A DNA stretch of 64,000 bases from Prunella strophiata (Eukaryota > Chordata > Aves > Passeriformes > Prunellidae). Both the position numbers and the translations under genes were made by a program. Below are positions 1-9,175 of this stretch, piece by piece (the stretch's first letter is position 1; the number at the start of each line of letters is the position of its first letter). The stretch is from NCBI GenBank assembly GCA_036583965.1, contig JAZBQD010000027.1, forward strand, positions 4,482,687 to 4,546,686, in the 5' to 3' direction. The notes beneath the pieces are model-generated. The model was not told the DNA's origin. It worked only from the letters and a program-made list of their open reading frames with translations, and searched no databases.

Positions 1-638
1 CTGCTGAAAAGCAAATCCCCTACAGCCATGCTGTGTCACATCATTAAATAAGGACACTTTTTACTTAAGAGGAGTTGTTTGACCCATAATTACAGCTAAA
101 CTCCCATTTGGCTTTTGCTCTATGAGGGCTTCTCCTGTAATTTTAGCTGGATGCAGCCTATGAATCCTCACCCTCCATTTTCCAAGGCAGCAAAAAGTGA
201 TTATATAATATTAAACAAGCAGCTGTTTTTCAGGCTGGAAGGGGCTCTTCACTGCTGTTATCCACAGCCTCTCTCTGAAATCAAACACTCTCTGTAAATG
301 TCAAATGGCACTGGGTTCTCATTCCTGAGGTCTGCACACAATTCTTTGTGGCAAAACACAGGCTGAAAGCTGACCTGGCTTGTGTGACACAATGAGTATC
401 GACTGGGAATTTCCAAATCCCAGCACCACACTGGGGCACCTGGAGCTCAGGAGATTGTGAAGGTGTCACAGTGTCCTGAAGCATGGGTTAGCAGCAGTAT
501 TTACTGTCCCCCAAGACTGGATTGGCCATAGCAAGAATGCAGTGGCATGTTCAGCCTTGTTGCCTCATCACCATTTTTGATCTAAACCAATTATGAATCT
601 ATAAATCAGCTCTGAGGTCAGCAGGCAGCTTCTTTGGT
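1..638. other. Single-copy non-coding DNA
   Basis: No gene, RNA or repeat is recognisable. The only open frames are about 60-67 codons with no familiar motif. Base composition is unremarkable and CpG is rare, as expected for vertebrate intergenic or intronic DNA. Confidence 0.6.
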
Positions 639-830
639 GATAATAATAATTACATTCCTTGCATTTACACTGTATTTTTCACCAGTAGATCACAGGAGAC
701 TTCATCAAAGCAGGCAGCAGTCATTGCTTCCCTTTATTAGCAGCAGGGAAAATGAGGTGCAGGGAAGGTAAACACCACATCTGTCCCAAACTCGAGGTCA
801 GGTGAGGGGGGTGGCAGCAATTAGGAGCTC
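639..830 (-). mobile_element. Ancient CORE-SINE / L2-L3-like 3' tail, antisense
   Basis: Three blocks occur in the order seen in old amniote MIR/L2/L3-type tails read on the opposite strand. First comes a TAATAATAATT run followed by CCTTGCATTTACACTGTA. Next is TAGATCACAGGAGACTTCA, resembling the usual GATCTCAAAGCGCTTTACA block. Last is GGGAAAATGAGGTGCAGGGA, resembling GGGAAACTGAGGCACAGAGA, followed after about 30 bases by GAGGTCAG where AAGGTCAC is expected. The copy is strongly diverged, so the exact family is uncertain. Such elements are far older than the CR1 copies elsewhere in the window, and some have been retained as regulatory sequence. Confidence 0.55.
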
Positions 831-1262
831 TGTGGGACCATATTCAAAGGAGAAGCCATAGCTGCTGACCCACTCTTTCAAGAGGAATTAGCATGGTCTG
901 CTCAAAATCTAATGGTGAGAAGTCCTGGATTAACTATTTCAGCTTTGTCCTGTATTTGTTCTTGTTTTCTTCCAAAAGAAACATTTCATGACAACCAGCT
1001 CTTTCTGACTGACCTCCCCTGAAGAAAGGTTTTCTTGGCACCACTAGCTGCTTTGTGGTCCAAAAATGTGTGTATTTGGCCACAAAGGCCTTTGATGGAG
1101 ATGTAGGGAACCCCAGACCTGTGTCAGAATTTGTGGCCAAATCTCCCCATCCTTAACCAAAATTCTGGTCATGGTCTCACCAGATTGGTGCAGCTGGTCT
1201 GGGCTGCTCACAAAAGTCTGGTTCACCCAGCTAAAAAAACTTCATTCCTGCTTTAGCTATTG

Positions 1263-1264
<2 letters not shown>
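831..1264. other. Single-copy non-coding DNA
   Basis: Nothing recognisable. Two overlapping antisense open frames of 60-68 codons (934-1226) lack any known motif and look like chance. Confidence 0.6.

Positions 1265-1297
<33 letters not shown>
1265..1297 (+). repeat. Poly(A) run, 33 bases
   Basis: An uninterrupted run of 33 A directly follows TGCT and precedes GTATTTAAAATAATTTG. It could be a retroposon tail, but no gene-like sequence lies upstream and I see no target-site duplication. A plain homopolymer is the safer call. Confidence 0.9.
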
Positions 1298-1300
<3 letters not shown>

Positions 1301-2399
1301 TTTAAAATAATTTGATCCCCCAGTGTTTGGATTGTGACCAGTTGTGGGACAAGACACGAGCTGTCTTCCTTTCTGGAAGCTTTGAAAGGTGTTGGTCTCA
1401 CATCCACTTCCCGGAGAGCAGGGCTGTGTTCTGATGCCTCAGCAAATTTTCCTGCCCGTCCTCATGTGGGAAATTTCCTGTCCATATTTAAGCCTTGCAC
1501 AGCCTCTTTCTGCTGTCACTCCCTCTAACAATAGAGTTGCAAAAAAGGGAGTAAAACCCAAAAAGACAAGCCTGTAAAAATGTCCCCTGCATTACATCCT
1601 TAAGAAAAACATTAATAGTGCATTATCCAATTGAACATTTTCCTTTCACATCACTTTTAATCAGAACTCCAGTCTCACTTCAAATTTGAGGTCTGGGAAA
1701 AATAGCAATTTTTTAAAATAAGAAAATGTTGTGTTCTTGGGGGGAAAAAAGCCCACCCAACCACAAAAAAAAAAAAAAAGCCAAACAAAAAAAACTCCTC
1801 TTGATTCTTTCTGAGCAATTCTTCAGTATTTGATCAGGAAGTGGTTTATAATGCATAAAAGCATTTATATTTTGCATGCAGCCATCTTTGGGCTTTTGCC
1901 TGTAGTTGAACAAAGTTCTCACAAAAATATCCCCAGCAAGAGTTATTTCAGTTTTTGATTCACATTTTGGTGTCAACAAGGGACTGAGATCTCAAAGATG
2001 GAAAGAAGTAATTTCTCATAATTTTGCAAGTCTACATGTATTATTTGTCTGAATCAACTCCATGAAAGCTTTATTGCTATTGTTGTCCTGGCCTCCTTCA
2101 CTGTAACAGGGTATTCCCTAAGAAATGAGGAGACAAAGAGGGAAATTAGGGACAAGAGAAAACCTGGCATCCCAACTTATTTTATACACAAAGGTGCGAT
2201 TTGCAACTTTAATTCTTCTAGGCTTGTTTCTATTCATTCAGTTTTGCATTTGAGGAGAGGGCAGGTTCACAAAAAAAACCAAAATAGCTCCGTAGAGCCT
2301 CTGCATTGATTTGATTTTTCTTTCCCCCCCAAAAAAAACAGCTAACCCACTGCAAAGCAAACAGTTGCAGACCCACAAACTCCAAACAAAACCCAGCTC
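1298..2399. other. A-rich single-copy DNA
   Basis: AT-rich sequence with several short A runs (15 A at 1765-1779) and no recognisable gene. An antisense open frame at 1713-1979 (88 codons) contains a long Phe run that comes from the A tracts, so it is not credible as a protein. Confidence 0.6.
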
Positions 2400-3179
2400 T
2401 GGAGGCGGAATCCCCCTGGTGTCCTGCAGAAGCAGCAGAGCGTTTTCATGGTGAGGCGGAGCAGCGATTTTGGGGACGTCTGGGGCTGTTCTTGCTGGCA
2501 GCTCCCAGGACAGATTTGTGTCTCCACCGAGTTTTGTGCAACCCTCGCCAAGTTTCGTGTCCCCAGCAGGACCTGAAGTGTGCGTTGTTTTCTGCTTTCC
2601 ACGGGCAGGGAGAGGAATCAAATCCCATCCACGACCGGGCTGCTTGCCCCCAGTGGAGGAGGATCTGGCATGGAGGTGCTAATGTGCTGAATAAAACCAT
2701 CACGGTGCAAAGCCCCTTTGTCGATGAAGCCCATCTAAATACCAGTTCTCCATGACAGCCCATGCTTAGGCTGTATAAACCAGCAAAGAGAAGTATTTTT
2801 GCATTGATTTCACTTCTCTAAAGAATATTCCTCATATTCCATCTCAGGAGCTGCCCAGGGATCCAGTGCCAGGACTGGAGGACAGCACAGTGTCATGCAA
2901 AGCAACCACAACTCCTCTAAAATCTGATATGGAGGCAGAAGAGTGTAGAGGAGCCAGATTTTCCTGGGAGATAGGACTGGCAGCCCCAGGGTGGGGGGAC
3001 AGATTCCTGCCCCGGCAGGTGATTGCCATCCCCAGAGGAGGCTGCAAAGAGAAGCCCCCGGCAGCCAAGCGCCTCCAGCCCTCCTCCACTTCCAAGGAGA
3101 TAAAACCAGCCCGTGGACAGTGTAAGTTTAAGCTGATATAGACACAGCTGGTGTGCTGGGAGCTGAAGGTAATTTATTT
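2400..3179. other. CpG-elevated patch
   Basis: About a dozen CpG dinucleotides fall between 2400 and 2660, well above neighbouring sequence, and the GC level is raised to about 3180. Several frames are open at once on both strands (2238-2763 and 2844-3141), which follows from high GC rather than coding. Possible readings are a weak CpG island, a degraded mobile element or a regulatory patch. No TATA box, splice-flanked exon or family signature is visible. Confidence 0.35.
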
Positions 3180-3690
3180 CTCTTGGCTGATGACCCGCTC
3201 CCTTCCAGGGCTGCGTTTTCCAAGCGCTCTCCGCTTGGCCGCAACGTTTGTACCTCTGGCAGTTATTGTTATTTTAATATTAGGCTAAGAGCTAATGTAT
3301 TAGGCTAATATATTAAGCTGGTAAACTCTTTAGCCAGCCTGTCCTGGTGACACATGAAGGAGATTTTAGAGATAGGCTTTTCAAACCCAGCTCAGCTCGG
3401 GTCTGGCATTTAACCGCGGCCTGCAGAATATAATGGCTGAATGTATTTTGCCCATGCCCACAATAACTCTCTTTGAGAAGAAGTTCCAATAAATATGTCA
3501 TTCAAACACGGATGTATTTCGGTAAAAATTAGTGAAACTGATGCTATGAATAACCTGCAGTGCAGTTTCTATTGCTCTCCCATCAGCCAGGACAGAGATG
3601 ATTAACACCAGACCAGCCACGATATTTATATTGCTCGGATCATGGTGTGTCATGAGCAAATGTGAAATTGGGTACTCCATCAGAACAGCA
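3180..3690. other. Candidate conserved non-coding element
   Basis: The texture is that of slowly evolving vertebrate non-coding DNA: AT-rich, with intact CpGs (AACCGCGGCC, ACACGGATGTATTTCGG) and repeated TAAT/ATTA cores such as TATTAGGCTAATATATTAAG. No mobile element or simple repeat is present. A 134-codon antisense open frame (3498-3902) runs through part of it and has no recognisable domain; low stop density is common in conserved non-coding DNA. The call is an inference from composition only, because no alignment was possible. Confidence 0.3.
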
Positions 3691-6600
3691 GGGATGGGAA
3701 GAGCCACGTAATGAGCTGGTTTTACAGGGAGAAACAAATGGGATTGTAACACAACCCTGGAAACAAGGGAGGGCTTCCAGGAGGGGTGGGGGAGCAGGAC
3801 AGCGGTGTGTGAGAGCAGCACTGAGGATGACTTTGGGGTTAAATCAAGTAATTTATATAAACAGAGGTGTTGGGTTGTTCTTTTCTTGCCATGACATAGC
3901 ACACATTTGAATAAATGCCGTGAACAACATATTCCCAGACCTGACCACCTTGGGAGAGCATTTTATTAAATCAATTACTTTTGTTTATTTCTGCTAAAAT
4001 AATCCCCTGCCATTTTTTTTTTTCGTATTATCCTCTCTCCATCCCTTCTATTTTACCCATAATGGGGTTCCTGTGAATCTGCCCCTGCAAGCAGTGAGTC
4101 CCTCCCCCACCTGTGGCCCCTTTCCACCGAGTGCTATTTTGTAAGATCTCTTGTCACCAGGACTCTGTGAAGACTTAGGCATGTAATGGGAAACATGTGT
4201 CTTTCCCTGGCTCTTGCAATCTTACCCCGAGGAGCTCCAGCGAGGGCTGAAATGGGAGTGCTCTCTGTGGAGTCAGGGAGCTGACAGGGGGGAAAATGTT
4301 TGGAGCCAGAGACTGCAACTTGGGTGTTTTTTGTTGTTTGCTCCCAGAAGTGCAGGATTTCACACCAAAATGATAGTGGCAAACGGTGGTTTCTGCTGAG
4401 GGGGTGGGGGGGATTGTTGGGCAACAGCGTTTGTGACAGGCAGCCCAGACAAAAGGGAGCAAGGGAGACATAAATGGCCTTTTGGAAGATGGCAAAAGCA
4501 AAATGATGGGAAAACAACCCCCAGATTGGAGCCTCAGCTCACCACAGTTTTGCACATTTTCCTGAGCAAGAGAAAAACACAGGAAGGAGCTGAAGAAGAT
4601 ACAGAGAGGTTGGGAAATCATTTGGGTTGTAAAATCATGTTTTTGTGAATCATCACCATTAAAAAGAAAAGTGGTCATCAGGATACTGCATGAATGGTAT
4701 ATGACATATATCATATACATAATATATGGGATAACTGGCCTCATTCCTCATTGTTATTCCTTCTGGGTGACTTAATCTGTACTCTTCTGGACAAAGTTGA
4801 TCCTGCAGAGAAAGTGGTGCGTGCACAAGGATGTCAGGCTCAAAGTAGATGAGGTTTGCTCCAGTGATTAAACCCACTCATCACCTCGGCCTCCTCCTCC
4901 TATTTTTCTGGGGTGCCAGCCAGAAATACAGTCCAGAGCAATCAGGACCCAGACCCAATTGTCATATCTAAAATCTGAGTGTGACTTGGCCTCATCTGGG
5001 ATCAAACACCGGAATAACAAAGCACACAGGATCTGGCTGGTGTCTGACAGCCAGTGCTTCTGGGTTTCCAACAGACAAATTCATTCTGAGGAAAAAAAAA
5101 TACAAAAAAGAAAAAAAAAATCAGGCTAAGGCTGAAGCACGTTGTTGTTTCCTTATGAGTTCACTTGCAAAGGTCACTGCTCCTCTCCCCCTCCCCAGTC
5201 TCTCTCTCTTTCTCTGCAACTCTTTTGTTTGTGCAAGACTTCAGGAATTAAAACCTCATTTCAAGGGTTATGAGTAGACCACAGCAGCAATACATTGCCC
5301 TGATTATCAGCAGCAGGCAAGCTTTTCCCCAGCAGCCCTTTTTGCTGTGCAAGTTCTCTGTGGCTTACACTGATTTTTCCTGCCTGTAAATTTTTCTTTA
5401 GAGTTAACAGGGACTCCACTGCACAGACTTACCGTGATAAATTACATGGGATTATATTGTTACAGGGAATTGCCATCACCTCAGCAGTAATAGAAAGGAA
5501 AGGTTAAAAAAAAAAAGATAAGTAGATAAAGAATAGCAAGATGGTTGGGAGTACAGTGAGAAGAGAAATGGCCCTGGTGGGGAAGCTGATAGATGTCTTC
5601 CTCAGGTGAAAAGATTCATTTATGGACAGAGCACTCTGGGAAATCTTTGGATGGAAGAGCCAAACTATAGGAAAGTCATTGTCTTTATGAAAAAAAAGTA
5701 GAGATTTAAGGGTTCCTAGGGGCTTAAGTTTTCTAGATCTGGAGTTCATATTTTTGTGCAATGATGGGAACAACATTTTCAGAAGTAAACAGTAATTTTC
5801 AGTGACCTTACATCTGGGCAGATAGAGGGAGAAACCTTGGAAGATGCTGGATTTCCCAAAGGAAGCTGTTCCCTCCCCTGGGAAATTCAGGCTTCCTGCA
5901 GCAGGACCCCTGAAAACCAAGGGAGCCCCAAATCATTCAGTGCTTTTGCAATGGGCACATCATTGATTAAAGGCCTGGCAGAAATGTTATCTTCCCTGGG
6001 CTCTTGCATAAGACAGGCTGGATAATTAAATTGTATAATCTTTGCATCAAGCCTGTAATTCCCTGATTGCATTAGAGTATGTCTTGGAGAAAAAGCCCCA
6101 GCCTAAATGCCCCCAGAAGCATTTTGCTTCCCTGAGCAGTCTTTACATTAGAAGGGGTCAGACTTTGACATTTCCACCTCCTGTTTGCACTGATTTTATC
6201 TGGGTTCAGCTTCCAGCCCTGGCACCATTTCTGATTCCAGGAGAAAGGCTGATTTGCCACCAGCAGCCCTTTCCCTTCTGTGAGCACCATCCACTTGTGA
6301 TGGAGACACCTCTTGCCCTCCTGGGGCACTCAGTGGGTTTGAGATCCTCACCCCAGCCAGGTTTTCAAACATCTTTTTCCAGGCATTCTTTCCTAAACCC
6401 TCAATAATTCACTGGTGGCCTCTCCAAAGCCCAGCTGAGCCAGGCACGTTCCCAGCAGCTCCAACAGGAGCAGCGACGCTCACATGCTCGTAAGGCCAAC
6501 CTCTGCCTCTCTTTTATTTCTCTATATCATTATGGTGATGTAATAAATATGCAGAGGAGCTCCAGGCACTGGCTGTCTCCTTTGTTGGAAATGCTGCCCC

Positions 6601-6989
6601 ACGTTCTCCCAACTGGGTATTATCCTCTGATTATACACATGCCAGAGGAATGGCTCCCGATGTCCGTGCAGCTTTTGCACCGTGTCCCTGCCTCCCTGTC
6701 CTTCCCTTTGCACTTCCCATCCCACATTCACACGCTCCCATTACATGCCAAGCCTATATTTTACTCCCTCTGTTCTTGCTGAAGCCCTTCTTGGTAAGGG
6801 AAGTCTTGATTATACGTTTGGCCAAGTGACTTAAATCATAGGAGGTAAAAAAAAAAGAAAAGAACACGCAGAAGCGTTGCCTTGAGGTCAAAATCCATCA
6901 GGATTTAACCTCCATCCCAGGAAACTCCAACCCCCCCCCCACCAAGCCAGCCCAGGGTGAACTGGGTGGAGAGCAAAATCTTCCACATG
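3691..6989. other. Single-copy non-coding DNA
   Basis: No gene is supported. The longest open frame is antisense, 4175-4744 (189 codons). It has no domain, is overlapped by another open antisense frame (4134-4517) and starts inside an ATAT-rich stretch near 4700. Short A or T runs occur at 4013-4023 and 5508-5516, and a C run at about 6930. Poly-pyrimidine CTCTC tracts near 5180-5215 are too short to call separately. Confidence 0.6.
5091..5120 (+). repeat. A-rich low-complexity run
   Basis: Three A blocks are separated by single T-A-C or G interruptions. No retroposon body is recognisable beside it. Confidence 0.8.
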
Positions 6990-7400
6990 AGCTGCAAACT
7001 TGAGGCACTGGGAAGATTCCTGCCTATTTCCAGCAGTGGGAAAATGTACGAGCGGGGAAGTCGTATTTACATAAGTCAAGGAAAACACTGTTTCCTTCTT
7101 CGGCAGGAAACAGAAGTTATTCTCAGAGCTTCAGCAAGAGAACAAGAAATTAAATAAAGTGCTGGCAGCCTTAACTTGTTTTATTCCTGTGGTTTTACAA
7201 TCTCTGAGTAAAAATAAACACATTTTCAATCTCAGGAGAATTATTAGGGTAATAATGGCGCGGGGGGGGGGAGTTATTTACAGGCTCCGATGGAATCGCT
7301 CAATGAATCATGAGAGCTGTGACAACAGATCCAGGGCAAGAAAATTCACATTTATGCAACTGTCTGGTCTGAGTCTTCTGTACTGGGTGCTCTGATGCAG
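6990..7400. other. Candidate conserved non-coding element
   Basis: AT-rich sequence keeps scattered CpGs (ACGAGCGGGGAAGTCG, ATGGCGCG) and dense ATTA/TAAT and TAATAATGG-like cores around 7150-7260. It is not built from a repeat. A run of ten G at 7262-7271 interrupts it. There is no coding signature; the open frames are 66-78 codons. The call rests on sequence texture. Confidence 0.28.
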
Positions 7401-7540
7401 CAGCACAAGATTGGGCAAATCAATTGGGTGCTTCTAGCAGGAGTTTTGCCTGGGAGAAGGGCAAATACTTCAATCAATACTTCAGCACCCAAATTCTGTA
7501 ATTTGTGAGTTTTAATGAATTTTAATGGTCTTGTCCCCCC

Positions 7541-7615
7541 TTAAGCCTGGGATGGACTCCCATTGGTGGGTACCAGAGCAAAGTTCCTGGGTGAGGGCTC
7601 CCATCCCAGGCATAA
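7541..7615. repeat. Inverted repeat, 14 of 15 bases paired
   Basis: TTAAGCCTGGGATGG (7541-7555) is the reverse complement of CCATCCCAGGCATAA (7601-7615) except at one base; the central 11 bases match exactly. The 45-base loop also contains partly complementary CCC/GGG blocks. It could be the ends of a tiny non-autonomous DNA transposon or chance; no target-site duplication is visible. Confidence 0.5.
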
Positions 7616-7988
7616 TAAGGTATTAATTTACATTGCCTTGTGATATCCAAAGATTAAGTGCAAATGAGGAATGTGAATGCTCACACCTTGTACTTAACAT
7701 CTCAGCTATTAAAAAATAACCCAATTTGGCATTGTTTATCCTCAGGACAATAGTCCACATAGTCCTTCATCTTCTCTTCTGCCTGGAACAATTGTGTTTG
7801 TCCAGGATATGACAAGGACATCCCTGTGGACAGCACCTTCCCATCTCCTGCAATCTCTGCTTTTCCCGTGAAATTCTATGGTATTGCAAGGACAGTTCTT
7901 TTTTGGGTTGAATTTCTGTCTACCACTGTGTATTTTCTACATGCCCAAAACACTCATTGTGAATGAATGGAAGAGTTAGGTGTTTATC

Positions 7989-8014
7989 TAATATATATAT
8001 ATATGTATATAAAA
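7989..8014. repeat. Short (TA)n tract
   Basis: An alternating TA run of about 16 bases is followed by GTATATAAAATAG. It contains a TATA-like string, but no transcript-like sequence follows it. Confidence 0.7.
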
Positions 8015-8114
8015 TAGATATGTTTACACTGCCCAAAATGGTTTAGGCATTTAGACATAAATATATTTATCATAGGCATCATATAATCTGTCTACAGCCA
8101 GCAAGAGCTGCAGG

Positions 8115-8195
8115 TACAAGGACAATCCAAAGCAACTACAAAAAATAGCTACAAGAGGGAGTTACAAGGGAAATTACAAGAGGTACAAGTACAAG
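8115..8195 (+). repeat. Cluster of TACAAG hexamers
   Basis: TACAAG occurs exactly at 8115, 8150, 8163, 8175, 8184 and 8190, and the related TACAAA occurs at 8137. Spacing is irregular (35, 13, 12, 9, 6), so this is a decayed short-unit repeat or a purine-rich binding cluster, not a clean microsatellite. Confidence 0.55.
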
Positions 8196-8904
8196 GGTAA
8201 GTACCAGAAGTAGGTTCAAGGCTCTGGGCCCCAGGAGCATGAAGGGCACAGGAAAAGGAGCCTGGTTTTGGATGCTAGGATCGGAATGATGCAATCAGAG
8301 TCCTGCAGCTCTCTGCCAAGCTCTCACCTTCCTCTGGGATCCTGGGAGATAAAAGCAGATAGCAGCTAAGTGAGAAAATCTTCAATTGCTCACCCCTTTC
8401 AAGCCCGGAGGAACAGCTCAGCCCTGCACAAAGCAATGCCTAAGCTTAGGCTGCTGTTCAAAGGGTAGGGGTTAAACTCGGATGCAAGCCTGTAATTTTT
8501 ATAAACAAAGCTCATGTTTCCCTTCTGGCAAAACATGTATGGAAACCCACGTAGGCATGGAGCCCAAGACATGCACGGGAGGACCATTGAAGCCTCGTTA
8601 TCTTTGCTTTTGTTCTACTTTCCTGGTGCTTTTTTAATCCCCGCACCGGCACTGCCTTAGGATCGACTCCCTTTTCCAGGACGAGCTTTTCCAGGGCTGG
8701 AGGGCTCTTTGTTCTCCTTGGCTGCCCCTCGGTGCTGTTTGTTCTGCTGTCCCTGGGGTGTGCTTTGCTCTTCCAGAGGGCCAGGAGTGGAGAGGAAGAG
8801 GCAGAGGATGTGAACTCCCATGTCGGAACACAAAGAGAGAGAAAGGAGGACCTGTTTATTCTTCTGCTAAGGGCTCCCTTAGCAGACAGTGAGATTTCCT
8901 CGTG

Positions 8905-9175
8905 TTCACAGAATTCACAGAATTCACAGAATCACCAGGTTGGAAGAGATCTTCAAGATCATCTAGTTCAACCCAGCCCCAACACAACTAAACCATGGCT
9001 CCCTTCCAGTGCCACATCCAGGCTTTTTTTAAACACATCCAGGGATGGTGACTCCACCACTTCCCTGGGCAGGGCCATTCCAGAACTTTATCACTCTTTC
9101 CATGAAAAACTTATTCCTGATATCCAACCTGTATTTCCCTTGACACAGCTTGAGACTGTGTCCTCTCATTCTGTC
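8905..9175 (-). mobile_element. CR1 LINE, 3' end, antisense
   Basis: Read on the minus strand, this is the end of a CR1 element. It carries the 3' part of the ORF2/3'-UTR junction (plus-strand marks TTGAGACTGTGTCCTCTC and TTCCCTGGGCAGGGCCATTC), then the block that reads CAGGTTGGAAGAGATC on the plus strand. The terminal tandem is three copies of a nine-base unit, ACAGAATTC, on the plus strand; CR1 tails usually end in an eight-base unit. The copy is 5'-truncated as is normal for CR1 and is only moderately diverged. Confidence 0.92.

Larger units (their letters stand above)
7401..8904. other. AT-rich single-copy DNA
   Basis: No gene. It holds an inverted repeat, a short TA tract and a TACAAG cluster, which are listed separately. 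The rest, including 8200-8900, is unremarkable; a Pro/Leu-rich open frame at 8732-9202 runs into the adjoining CR1 and is not a gene. Confidence 0.55.

Noticed and set aside
1265..1297. Poly(A) as the tail of a processed pseudogene
   Set aside because: No gene-like sequence upstream and no flanking duplication.
4175..4744. A 189-codon antisense open frame
   Set aside because: It has no recognisable domain, begins in TA-rich low-complexity sequence and overlaps another open frame.
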